Assembly: GCA_001798855.1 (NCBI GenBank)
Contig: MGQQ01000036.1
Coordinates: 1 to 38,152, forward strand
Origin: Deltaproteobacteria bacterium RBG_16_49_23
GTDB taxonomy: Bacteria; Desulfobacterota; BSN033; UBA1163
DNA: 38,152 bases
Reading direction: 5' to 3'
In this document: positions 1-7,736 of the stretch, in pieces
Layout: every line of letters starts with the position of its first letter
Numbering within the stretch: the first letter of the stretch is position 1
Made by a program: the position numbers and the translations under genes
Notes under the pieces: model-generated
Database searches by the model: none
Told to the model about the DNA's origin: nothing
What the model saw: the letters and a program-made list of their open reading frames with translations, nothing else

Positions 1-180
1 CTTTTCAGTGGCCTGGTCAATCGATTCGATAATGAATTTCGCTGTGGCTGGATTGATGATTCCGTCCACCTCAATGACATAAACCGGAGCCTTCTCCTGG
101 GAGTATGCCGGGAGGCCTATAGATAAGCCCAAAAGAAGTACGACGAATAGAAAAATGAATACTCTGTATCCCTTTAACAT
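1..180 (-). CDS. NfeD/ClpP-class membrane serine protease, N-terminal fragment
   Basis: The 60 codons run off the left edge of the window. The protein opens with a basic residue pair and a hydrophobic segment (about residues 8-25) that looks like a cleavable signal peptide ending near PAYSQ. The mature part begins with VYVIEVDGIINPATAKFI, which resembles the start of the ClpP-like protease domain of NfeD-family membrane proteins, where a beta strand plus 'G.I.P' leads into the first helix. Those proteins cleave stomatin-type partners at the membrane. The ATG at 178-180 has a good AAGGAG ribosome site a few bases upstream and a consensus-like promoter further up. The catalytic serine and lysine lie outside the window, so the family call rests on the N-terminus only. 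Confidence 0.6.
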   Translation of the reverse strand, partial: MLKGYRVFIFLFVVLLLGLSIGLPAYSQEKAPVYVIEVDGIINPATAKFIIESIDQATEK

Positions 181-205
181 TTTATCTCCTTATTTTGTTT
201 GGTAC

Positions 206-234
206 AAAATATCCTAAAAAGAATGGATTGTCAA
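206..234 (-). promoter_or_regulatory. Sigma-70-type promoter for the NfeD-like gene
   Basis: On the minus strand TTGACA (plus 229-234) is separated by 17 bases from TATTTT (plus 206-211). The -35 box is a perfect match and the spacing is ideal. It sits about 25-55 bases upstream of the ATG at 180, in the gap after the metallo-hydrolase gene, so it probably drives the leftward NfeD-like operon. Confidence 0.6.
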
Positions 235-247
235 ATTATACCTTACC

Positions 248-1003
248 CTAAATCTTAACCCTCATGAGGTCTTCTCCGAGAATGATCTCTCCCTGATAGG
301 CCTGCCTGCACTGGTTTAAGATGTCATATTGTTCACAGATAGGATAGAGGTGGGTGAGGAGCAGTCTCTTACAGCGAGATTCTCTGGCAATCCTCCCGGC
401 TAATGAGGGGGTGAGATGACCATCCACTTTTTTTTCGTCGGGGAAGGAAGATTCAAGAACAAGGAGATCTGTCTCAAGGGCAAGGCTGACAATATTTGCA
501 CAGTAGTCCGTATCACCGGAGATGACGATCGACTTACCGTTTTCCCATTCGATTCGATAACCGACACTCTCCGGAAGATGCGCCATCGATTTTGTTAAGA
601 TTTTGATATCACTAAAGAAAAAAGGCTTTGAAGAGATCTCTTTCGTTGTGAGCGGATAGGTGTGAGGTTCGATCCAGGAACCATAGAATCTCTTAATCTT
701 CTGAAAATAACGTTTGAAACCAGGCCCGCCTGCGCAGATCATTCTTTTTTCGCGCGGGAGTTCTCCATACTTGCAGGCAAATAGGATCGGGACGAGATCT
801 GCAGTATGATCAGGATGGATGTGGGTATAGAGGATCAGGTCAATATCACGGTAGGTCACTCCGGTCTCGAGCATTCTTCTCAAAGTTCCGGGACCGCTGT
901 CGATCAAGACATGAGAATCATTTGAAATTAGAAGCAGGCCCGGAGAACCCCTCCGCAGGGAGGGAATCCCTGTTCCTGAGCCCAGGATAACCAGTTCAGA
1001 CAT
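248..1003 (-). CDS. RNase Z-like metallo-beta-lactamase-fold hydrolase
   Basis: The 251-residue protein has the complete metal site of the metallo-beta-lactamase fold: THIHPDH at residues 60-66 (H61, H63, D65, H66), a later AHLP histidine, the SGDTDYC aspartate, and THLYP near the C-terminus. Order and spacing fit the RNase Z/ElaC branch, which matures tRNA 3' ends or acts as a phosphodiesterase. The protein is shorter than typical tRNase Z (about 300 residues), and I do not see the long glycine-rich exosite arm, so it may be one of the many RNase Z-like hydrolases of unknown substrate. The ATG at 1001-1003 follows a GGAGG eight bases upstream. It is transcribed leftward toward the NfeD-like gene and divergently from rtcA. 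Confidence 0.75.
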   Translation of the reverse strand: MSELVILGSGTGIPSLRRGSPGLLLISNDSHVLIDSGPGTLRRMLETGVTYRDIDLILYTHIHPDHTADLVPILFACKYGELPREKRMICAGGPGFKRYFQKIKRFYGSWIEPHTYPLTTKEISSKPFFFSDIKILTKSMAHLPESVGYRIEWENGKSIVISGDTDYCANIVSLALETDLLVLESSFPDEKKVDGHLTPSLAGRIARESRCKRLLLTHLYPICEQYDILNQCRQAYQGEIILGEDLMRVKI

Positions 1004-1084
1004 TCTTTTTCCTCCGACGGCAGAATTAAATCAAAACTAACATAAAATAAGAAAATTTCAAAATCTATTTGAAATCGGAAGCAA

Positions 1085-1112
1085 TTGACAGGGCGCTTCT
1101 GTTTGATATAAA
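1085..1112 (+). promoter_or_regulatory. Sigma-70-type promoter for rtcA-hflX
   Basis: TTGACA at 1085-1090 and TATAAA at 1107-1112 are separated by 16 bases. They would start a transcript with a leader of about 150 bases before rtcA. That leader contains the palindrome at 1205-1241. No sigma-54 -24/-12 site, which drives rtcA in enterobacteria, was found here. Confidence 0.55.
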
Positions 1113-1204
1113 TTACTGATGACAGGTTCGTCGGCTTCAAACTGTGAAAATACCACTCAGCTCCCTTTGCCTGTCTTTGACAGTAAAAATTAATAAAGGG
1201 GGAT

Positions 1205-1241
1205 AATCCCTCCCTTTGGCAAAGGGAGGGGGGGAGGGATT
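1205..1241. repeat. Palindromic G/C-run repeat in the rtcA leader
   Basis: An inverted repeat built from AATCCCTCCCTTT and a complementary AAAGGGAGGG...GGGATT arm. A close relative lies at 21759-21804 between pilT and pilC, so this is a dispersed palindrome rather than a gene-specific structure. It ends about 29 bases before the rtcA ATG and would form a strong RNA hairpin in the leader. It is not followed by a T tract, so it is not a classical terminator. Confidence 0.7.
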
Positions 1242-1269
1242 TTAAGAAGCTATTTTCCGGACAATCATC

Positions 1270-2328
1270 ATGGGTCATCTGATTGAAATCGATGGGTCTT
1301 ATGGAGAAGGGGGAGGGCAGATCTTAAGGACATCCCTCGCCCTTTCTGCAGTCTTGAAGCGTCCCATCCTGGTTCATCACATCAGGGCGGGCAGAAAACA
1401 TCCAGGGCTGCAAGCCCAGCATCTCAGCGCCGTAAGGGCCATAGCCGAAATTACCCGGGCTCAGGTGGAAGGCGCAGAATTTCATTCAGAAAAAATCAGA
1501 TTCATTCCCCAACGCGTTACTCCGGCGGATTACCGTGTTGAAGTCGAGACTGCAGGTTCTATTTCCCTGGTCCTTCAAGCTCTTCTGCTTCCCCTCTGTT
1601 TATCCCAGAGGAAATCGAGATTGACCTTAGTGGGAGGGACCCATGTCGATTGGAGTCCTCCGTTCCATTATCTCACGGATGTTCTCTTTCCAGCGCTCGA
1701 AGACATGGGAGCTAAAGTACAGGGGCAGATTGAGCAGTGGGGATGGTATCCCAAAGGAGGAGGCGTCGCCCATGTGGAGATTGAACCTGCATCTGATCTA
1801 AAGCCGATCTCTTTGATTGGAAGGGGGAAGCTAAATAAGATAAAAGGGATTTCTGTCTCTTCCAATCTTCCTGAACATGTGACAGAGAGGCAGAGGGATT
1901 ATGCCTTAAAGAAGATAAGAGAAGAGCTGAAGGTGGATGCCGAGATAGAGATTCTCCATAATCCTCCAAGCCGTGGAACAGGCTCCTTTCTCTTTTTGAA
2001 GCCCGAGTTTGAGAGGAGTGTCGCAGGATTTTCATCATTCGGGAGAAAGGGAAAACCTGCAGAAAAAGTGGCGGACGAAGCCTATCACTCTTTGAGGGAA
2101 TTTGTTTCTTCTGACGGTTGTGTCGACCCCCATCTGGCAGACCAACTCGTCCCATTCATGGCTTTAATAAGAGGAAGGTCCTCGTTTACCACTACCCAAA
2201 TCACCGAACATCTATTAACCAATCTCTGGGTCATCCGCCATTTCCTTGATATCACTGTTTTAATGGAAGGAGTGAAAGGAGGTCCGGGAAGGATTGAGAT
2301 GATCTCCTCCCCAGTATGTGAGGGTTAA
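1270..2328 (+). CDS. rtcA: RNA 3'-terminal phosphate cyclase
   Basis: The enzyme uses ATP to convert RNA 3'-phosphates to 2',3'-cyclic phosphates through a covalent adenylyl-histidine intermediate. The 352 residues match the family length. Diagnostic stretches are EIDGSYGEGGGQILRTSLAL at residues 6-25, RAGRKHPGLQAQHL at 39-52, and PHLADQL at 287-293. By family knowledge H288 in that last motif aligns with the adenylylated histidine (His309 of E. coli RtcA). The ATG at 1270 has no strong ribosome site, but the family N-terminus starts exactly there. No rtcB ligase or rtcR regulator is present in the window. hflX follows 24 bases after the stop, so the two are probably co-transcribed. Confidence 0.93.
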   Translation: MGHLIEIDGSYGEGGGQILRTSLALSAVLKRPILVHHIRAGRKHPGLQAQHLSAVRAIAEITRAQVEGAEFHSEKIRFIPQRVTPADYRVEVETAGSISLVLQALLLPLCLSQRKSRLTLVGGTHVDWSPPFHYLTDVLFPALEDMGAKVQGQIEQWGWYPKGGGVAHVEIEPASDLKPISLIGRGKLNKIKGISVSSNLPEHVTERQRDYALKKIREELKVDAEIEILHNPPSRGTGSFLFLKPEFERSVAGFSSFGRKGKPAEKVADEAYHSLREFVSSDGCVDPHLADQLVPFMALIRGRSSFTTTQITEHLLTNLWVIRHFLDITVLMEGVKGGPGRIEMISSPVCEG

Positions 2329-2352
2329 GATGAGGGAAATTTCAATTATTTT

Positions 2353-4074
2353 TTGTTAAAATGTTTAAAGGAGGGATACATTAGCAAGGTTTTTGGAAAT
2401 ACTATTGGTTTAAAGCCCAATCAGATCCGGCGGATCGGCTATATCTACCGGAGAAAGATCCCCCCCCAAAGTATTGTCACCCCTGAAGTCGCACGGCTTT
2501 TAATCGACCTTTCCAATGAGATCCGCCGCCAGATCGGCATCCTCGTCGGCAGAAGAGGATCGATTGAGATGGTCATGGTCGGAGATCAGAGGGGAATAAC
2601 GATTCCGGATCTCTCACGGTATAGAACCGGAATCCCGCGGTTGAGAGGCCTGCGGATGATCCACACGCATCTTCAGGGGGAGCCTCTCAGCGGAGAGGAT
2701 CTGACGGACCTCGCCCTCTTAAGACTGGACATGATGGTTGCCCTTTCTGCCAATGGCAAGGAGGATCAGGGAGTGGTTCACTCCGCTCATCTCCTCCCTG
2801 ACAATCCTGAAAAGAGGGTATGGGAAATCGGTCCTCCTTCTTTATTAAGGCAGTTGGATATTGATTTTTTGAACTGGATTCAGTCCCTGGAAGATGAATT
2901 TCAAAAGGGCCAGAGAGCCGTCTCCACAAGGGGATTACAGGAGAAGGCCATTCTCCTGTCGGTAGGCAGAGAGAGCAGGGAGATTTTAGAGAACTCCATG
3001 GAGGAGTTGAGGGATCTGGCGGAATCGAGCGGGGTGTCGGTGGCCGAAACGATCATCCAGAGACCTCAGAATATTTCCCAAACCACCCTGATCGGAGAGG
3101 GGAAGTTAAAAGAGCTGCTGGTGAAGTGTATGCAATCAGGGGTAGACCTGATCATCTTCGATCAGAATCTGACGCCCGGTCAGATGGCATCGATCTCCGA
3201 CCGGACGGAATTGCGGGTGATCGATCGGACCCAGCTTATTCTGGATATCTTTGCACAGAGAGCCCATACCCGGGATGGTAAAACCCAGGTTGAGCTGGCC
3301 CAGTTGAAATATATGCTTCCGCGTCTTGCGAGGAAAACCTTGGCCCTCTCAAGGCTGACCGGAGGAATTGGAGGGCGGGGGCCGGGTGAAACGAAGCTTG
3401 AGATTGACCGCCGGAGGGTCAGGGAAAGGATTCATCTTCTGGAAAGGGAGCTGGAGCAGTTGAGCCAGAGAAGAGAGCAGAGAAGGGCCCTCCGGAAAAG
3501 AACCGGCATTCCAATCCTTTCCATTATCGGATACACCAATGCCGGGAAGTCAACCCTTTTTAATCTTCTCACGAAAAGCCGGTTCAGCACGGAGGATAAA
3601 CTCTTTGCCACGCTTGACACCGCAACAAGGAGATTAAGAATAGGGAATGCTCTCCAGATGAAGAAGGGACATGACGAAGTGGTGATCAGCGATACGGTCG
3701 GTTTCATTAAGGATCTGCCCAGAGATCTGATGGGAGCCTTCCGCCCCACCTTCGATGAGCTCAGGGAATCCGACTTATTGATTCATCTGGTCGATGTCAG
3801 CAGTCCGCGATACACCGACCATATGGACGCAGTCGAAAAGACCCTTCTGGAGCTTGGTTTGGAAGGGATCCCCCGGCTCCTTGTTTTTAATAAGGAAGAC
3901 AGGCTGAATCAGGAAGAGGTGGAGACGCTTTGCAGGAGATACGGGGCTGTTTCGATCTCTGCTCTCCGGCCGGAAAGCCTTGAAATTTTTTTCCAGGCCC
4001 TGGAGAAGAAGTTGTGGGAGATCCATCCAGCGGCAAAGGAACCAGACGGGGATCAAGTCTCTAACGATCTATAG
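2353..4074 (+). CDS. hflX: GTPase HflX, long form (ribosome-associated)
   Basis: HflX binds ribosomes, splits stalled or heat-damaged 70S particles and hydrolyses GTP. The order is a family-specific N-terminal extension (about residues 10-190, with IHTHLQGEPLSGEDLTDLAL), the HflX N-domain (about 195-380, with GGIGGRGPGETKLEIDRRR), then the G domain with G1 GYTNAGKST at 393-401, G3 as DTVGF, and G4 as NKED. At 573 codons it is longer than E. coli HflX (about 430) and matches the long form common in deltaproteobacteria. The listed start is a TTG at 2353 with no ribosome site. A strong AAGGAGG at 2368-2374 instead points to an ATT codon at 2380, where the family N-terminus would begin (ISKVFGNTIGLKP). 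I suspect ATT 2380 is the true start, giving 564 residues. Confidence 0.93.
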   Translation: MLKCLKEGYISKVFGNTIGLKPNQIRRIGYIYRRKIPPQSIVTPEVARLLIDLSNEIRRQIGILVGRRGSIEMVMVGDQRGITIPDLSRYRTGIPRLRGLRMIHTHLQGEPLSGEDLTDLALLRLDMMVALSANGKEDQGVVHSAHLLPDNPEKRVWEIGPPSLLRQLDIDFLNWIQSLEDEFQKGQRAVSTRGLQEKAILLSVGRESREILENSMEELRDLAESSGVSVAETIIQRPQNISQTTLIGEGKLKELLVKCMQSGVDLIIFDQNLTPGQMASISDRTELRVIDRTQLILDIFAQRAHTRDGKTQVELAQLKYMLPRLARKTLALSRLTGGIGGRGPGETKLEIDRRRVRERIHLLERELEQLSQRREQRRALRKRTGIPILSIIGYTNAGKSTLFNLLTKSRFSTEDKLFATLDTATRRLRIGNALQMKKGHDEVVISDTVGFIKDLPRDLMGAFRPTFDELRESDLLIHLVDVSSPRYTDHMDAVEKTLLELGLEGIPRLLVFNKEDRLNQEEVETLCRRYGAVSISALRPESLEIFFQALEKKLWEIHPAAKEPDGDQVSNDL

Positions 4075-4104
4075 AAAATGGGGAGGGCAAAAGAGGGCTA
4101 CAGG

Positions 4105-4133
4105 TTGACAAACCAGATTTCGTCTGATATATC
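4105..4133 (+). promoter_or_regulatory. Sigma-70-type promoter for the guaB operon
   Basis: TTGACA at 4105-4110, a 17-base spacer, and TATATC at 4128-4133. It would give a leader of about 155 bases before guaB, containing the hairpin at 4207-4222. No recognisable purine riboswitch was seen in the leader. Confidence 0.6.
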
Positions 4134-4206
4134 AAACCTAAGTTGAGCGGGATTTTATTTTCTTTAGACCCATATTGAGAGATTCTTTTAATAAAGACCT
4201 GTAGCC

Positions 4207-4222
4207 GCAGACTTTAGTCTGC
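4207..4222. repeat. Short hairpin of the GCCGCAG...CTGCG repeat type
   Basis: GCAGACT-TT-AGTCTGC is a perfect seven-base stem within GTAGCCGCAGACTTTAGTCT. A diverged copy with the same frame (AGCCGCAACCTTCAGTTGCG) lies at 24816-24835 upstream of pilB. Both sit in 5' leaders. Confidence 0.6.
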
Positions 4223-4295
4223 GTTTTAAATCACCCGGAATTCAAACCGTTCCATTTAGGGTAAAGTAAATTTTTAATTGGGAAGAGGAAAGAGA

Positions 4296-5765
4296 ATGAC
4301 GAGTTTTCCTACGGATATCAAGGAGTATCTCACCTTCGATGATGTCTTGCTGGTCCCCAGTTTTTCAGAGGTCCTGCCAAAAGAGGTCGATATCAGCACG
4401 CAATTGACTCGGGAGATCAGGTTGAACATCCCTCTGGTCAGCGCCGCTATGGACACGGTCACGGAGGCGAGGACAGCCATTGCCATGGCGCAGGAAGGAG
4501 GCCTTGGCATCATCCACCGAAATCTCTCCATCTCCGATCAGGCCATGGAAGTGGATAAGGTGAAGAAATCGGAGAGCGGGATGATTCTCAATCCCATCAC
4601 CATGCACCCCGATCAGAGAATCCACGAAGCCCTGGAGATCATGAGGAAGTATAGAATCTCAGGGGTCCCCATCACTAAAGAAGGTAAGCTGGTCGGAATT
4701 CTCACCAACCGGGACCTGCGGTTTGAGAAGAGACTGGACGAAAAGATTTCAACGGTGATGACAAAGGACCGGCTGATCACCGTCCCGGTGGGAACCACAC
4801 TCGAACAGGCCAAGGAGATTCTCCACAAGAACAGGATCGAGAAATTACTGGTCGTTGATGAGCATAACAACCTGAAAGGGCTGATCACGATCAAAGACAT
4901 CGAAAAGATGAGAAAATACCCTAACTCATGCAAAGACTCCCATGGTCGGCTGCGGGTGGGAGCGGCGATCGGTCCGGGCAAGGACAGAGAACAGAGGACA
5001 GAGGCTCTCGTCCAGGCAGGGCTCGATGTTCTGGTCATCGATACTGCCCATGGCCACACGAAGGACGTCTTGGAGGCAATTCACGACACGAAAAGGAATT
5101 TCCCGAATTGTCAGCTGATCGGAGGAAACATTGCAACGAAAGAGGGGATGCTCGATCTGATCAAGGCCGGGGTGGACGGAGTCAAGGTCGGAGTGGGGCC
5201 AGGCTCGATTTGCACCACACGGATCATCGCGGGGGTGGGCGTTCCCCAGCTCTCCGCAATCCTGGAGGTCGCCGAGGTCTCGAAGAAGCATGACGTTCCC
5301 ATCATTGCCGACGGAGGCATTAAGTTCTCCGGAGATGTCACTAAGGCCCTGGCGGCAGGAGCCCACTCGGTCATGATTGGAAATCTCTTCGCCGGCGCGG
5401 AAGAAAGCCCTGGTGAAATCGTTCTCTATCAAGGACGAAGCTATAAGGTTTATCGAGGCATGGGTTCCCTGGAGGCGATGAAGGAGGGGAGCAAAGATCG
5501 GTATATGCAGGCGGATGTGGAGAGTGAAACGAAACTGGTTCCCGAGGGGATAGAGGGGAGAGTGCCCTTCCGGGGAGCCATCTCTTTCTGCATCCATCAG
5601 CTCATTGGCGGGCTTAAGGCCGGCATGGGATATATGGGCGCAAAGGATATTCAGGAGATGCGACAGAAAGGGAGATTCATCCGGATCACTTCCTCCGGAT
5701 TGAAAGAGAGCCATGTCCACGATGTCATCATCACGAAAGAAGCTCCGAATTATCGACTGGAGTAG
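4296..5765 (+). CDS. guaB: Inosine-5'-monophosphate dehydrogenase
   Basis: IMP dehydrogenase makes XMP from IMP with NAD+, the committed step to GMP. From the ATG at 4296 the protein has 489 residues, the usual length. [10 protein letters not shown] opens the TIM barrel, two CBS domains occupy about residues 95-210 (motifs [20 protein letters not shown] and IEKLLVVDE), and the catalytic loop GPGSICTTR places the active cysteine at residue 306. IADGGI and the GMGS/EG flap follow. An upstream in-frame TTG at 4278 is less likely because GAGGAAAG sits just before the ATG and the family starts at this ATG. It heads a tight run of four genes ending in guaA, the next enzyme of the pathway. Confidence 0.96.
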   Translation: MTSFPTDIKEYLTFDDVLLVPSFSEVLPKEVDISTQLTREIRLNIPLVSAAMDTVTEARTAIAMAQEGGLGIIHRNLSISDQAMEVDKVKKSESGMILNPITMHPDQRIHEALEIMRKYRISGVPITKEGKLVGILTNRDLRFEKRLDEKISTVMTKDRLITVPVGTTLEQAKEILHKNRIEKLLVVDEHNNLKGLITIKDIEKMRKYPNSCKDSHGRLRVGAAIGPGKDREQRTEALVQAGLDVLVIDTAHGHTKDVLEAIHDTKRNFPNCQLIGGNIATKEGMLDLIKAGVDGVKVGVGPGSICTTRIIAGVGVPQLSAILEVAEVSKKHDVPIIADGGIKFSGDVTKALAAGAHSVMIGNLFAGAEESPGEIVLYQGRSYKVYRGMGSLEAMKEGSKDRYMQADVESETKLVPEGIEGRVPFRGAISFCIHQLIGGLKAGMGYMGAKDIQEMRQKGRFIRITSSGLKESHVHDVIITKEAPNYRLE

Positions 5766-5783
5766 AAAGGGAAAAGGGGCGCT

Positions 5784-7724
5784 TTGAAAAAGACTATCTT
5801 GCTCTTCCTCATCCTCCTCCTCTCCCTGCTTTATTATCTGGGCGTTCTGGCCCGCAAGGAGACTCTTCCCTTATCAAAGGAATTCTTTTCGACAGAGAGC
5901 TCCTCTTCGGTTGAACCGTCCCTGGATCTCAAAAGGATGGGAGTCGTCAAATCGAAGATAGCGGAGGGGAAACCGCTTTCGTTTGACAAGAAGGAGCTGG
6001 ATCAGATCTACCAAATGAAATTGGACAGGGGAATCCGGAATCTTTCCACTTTTTCTTTTATACTTATCAGGGAGGCAAAAAAGGCCGGAAAAGCAGGCCA
6101 GTCAGATCGCGCCCTTGAACTGGCGACCTATGCCAGTCGACTCTCGCCCGATCTTCCCCATCCCTACTTCGAACTGGCCCGCGCTCACTGGCAACAAACA
6201 CCATTTAAACTCGACAAGATTTTACCTGAAATCCTTAAGGGGTACAGGATGAAATTTCACCATTTTCCTGAGTCCCTCCGCCTCTTTTACCATGTTTTCT
6301 ATGTTCTCTCCAACGCGATCCTGATGGCTTTCATCATTTTCGGGATTGTTATCATCTGGAAATATTTTTCTCTCTATTTCTACGACATTCGGAGAAATCT
6401 AAACCAGGAAATCTCCAGCCTCTTCGTCAACGGGTTGAAGGTTTTTATTCTATTCATTCCCTTCTTTCTCCGGCTCGATATCTCGTGGGCCATTCTTTTC
6501 TGGTGCATTCTGTTATGGGGTTATGTGCCGGCCAGGGAGAGGCAATTCGTTGTCGTCTTTCTGATCGTTTTAGTCTACCTTCCCTTTTTCCTCCGTACCT
6601 CCTCTTCCTTTTTAAACGGGCCTGCTTCGGATATTCTCCTGGAGATTTATGAGGCAAACCACGAAAACTGGGACAGGGGAACGGAGGAGAAATTGAAGGC
6701 CTGGTCCCTTTCTCGTTCCGATGACCCCGACGTCTTCTTCACCCTGGGCCTCATTGAGAAGAGGCAGGGACGTTACTCTCAGGCAGAAGATTTTTACCGG
6801 AAGGCGATCGATCGCAATTCCAACTCGAGTGAGACCTATTCCAATTTGGGAAATGTCTATCTCGCCCAGAAGCAAATCCAGATGGCTATTGACCACTATC
6901 AACGGGCAGTCGAACTCAATCCAGGCAAAGGGGCTTATCACTACAACCTCTATCGCGCCTATTCCCAGGAGACCTTTCTCTCTGGAAAGTCAGACAGGGC
7001 GTTCCAGAAGGCCAGGCAGCTCGACCCCGAACTGGTCCGGTATTATTCCACCATCGATTCTTCCAATATGAACCGGCTGGTGATCGATGAAGTCCTGACC
7101 GTTCAGATGCTCTGGAATAGATTCATGGACCAGTATATCGGAAGAGAGGGATTATTGTTCCGCCTCTTTAAAGCCTGGTTTGAGGGAATTCCTTCAGCCC
7201 TTCCTTTTCTGGCGCCGATTCTCTTCCTAGCCTTTCTCATCGGGATGTCGAGATATAGCCGGGCAAAGCGTTTCTTAACACGGTGTCCCATGTGCGGGAG
7301 CGCAACCCATCGGTTCTATTTAAGCACCTCGGATACCCCTGCGCAGGAATTCGTCTGCTTCAACTGTTACCGGCTTTTTGTCCAGAAGGAGAAGCTCCAT
7401 CCCAAGATCACGGAGAAGAAGTCTCTCCAGGCCGACGCATTTCAAAAGCAGGATCATTTTACAGGGAAATATCTCTCTTACTTCCTTGCCGGATTCGGCG
7501 ATCTTTGGAGAGGTCAACCCATTAAGGGCCTCCTGCTTCTCTCCCTCTTCTTCATCTTCATCCTGAGATTTGTCTTCTGGAATGGGATTCTCCCGGAATC
7601 CACCCTGCCGTCGCCCTTTCCCTGGTGGGGCCTCGTTTTCTGGGCAGGTCTCTTCGTCCTGTTCTACATTCTCCATGTTCGACGGGTCCGGCGACAAAAA
7701 CCTGAATTCGAGATCCCCAAATAA
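5784..7724 (+). CDS. Polytopic membrane protein with TPR repeats and a zinc ribbon, function unknown
   Basis: I do not recognise a named family for this 646-residue protein. An N-terminal hydrophobic segment lies at about 4-22, a TPR-like helical part at about 95-165, and membrane helices at about 171-193, 217-248 and 255-271. Two or three clear TPR units follow (about 311-415, with FFTLGLIEKRQGRYSQAEDF and YSNLGNVYLAQKQIQMAIDH), then another membrane helix at about 474-489. A four-cysteine zinc ribbon has CPMC at 501-504 and CFNC at 525-528. Two C-terminal helices (about 580-600 and 606-630) come after FGDLWRGQPIKG, a pattern seen in small TM2-like membrane modules. The start is a TTG at 5784 behind GGGGAAAAGGGG. 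The gene begins 18 bases after guaB and ends 12 bases before the DUF4388 gene, so the pair is probably translated from the gua transcript. Confidence 0.75.
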   Translation: MKKTILLFLILLLSLLYYLGVLARKETLPLSKEFFSTESSSSVEPSLDLKRMGVVKSKIAEGKPLSFDKKELDQIYQMKLDRGIRNLSTFSFILIREAKKAGKAGQSDRALELATYASRLSPDLPHPYFELARAHWQQTPFKLDKILPEILKGYRMKFHHFPESLRLFYHVFYVLSNAILMAFIIFGIVIIWKYFSLYFYDIRRNLNQEISSLFVNGLKVFILFIPFFLRLDISWAILFWCILLWGYVPARERQFVVVFLIVLVYLPFFLRTSSSFLNGPASDILLEIYEANHENWDRGTEEKLKAWSLSRSDDPDVFFTLGLIEKRQGRYSQAEDFYRKAIDRNSNSSETYSNLGNVYLAQKQIQMAIDHYQRAVELNPGKGAYHYNLYRAYSQETFLSGKSDRAFQKARQLDPELVRYYSTIDSSNMNRLVIDEVLTVQMLWNRFMDQYIGREGLLFRLFKAWFEGIPSALPFLAPILFLAFLIGMSRYSRAKRFLTRCPMCGSATHRFYLSTSDTPAQEFVCFNCYRLFVQKEKLHPKITEKKSLQADAFQKQDHFTGKYLSYFLAGFGDLWRGQPIKGLLLLSLFFIFILRFVFWNGILPESTLPSPFPWWGLVFWAGLFVLFYILHVRRVRRQKPEFEIPK

Positions 7725-7736
7725 GGAGAGAAATCG

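Noticed and set aside
928..1278. 116-codon minus-strand frame overlapping the hydrolase start and the rtcA leader
   Set aside because: It overlaps the true gene in another frame, and its first part (PPSLCQREG) is the translation of the palindromic repeat at 1205-1241, a common false-ORF signature. No ribosome site.
4134..4295. Possible purine riboswitch in the guaB leader
   Set aside because: No three-way junction or conserved loop motifs of the guanine or adenine class could be found; the only clear structure is the dispersed hairpin at 4207-4222.
4926..5720. 264-codon frame antisense to guaB
   Set aside because: Long open antisense frames are expected in GC-rich coding DNA with this codon bias; guaB is unambiguous here.
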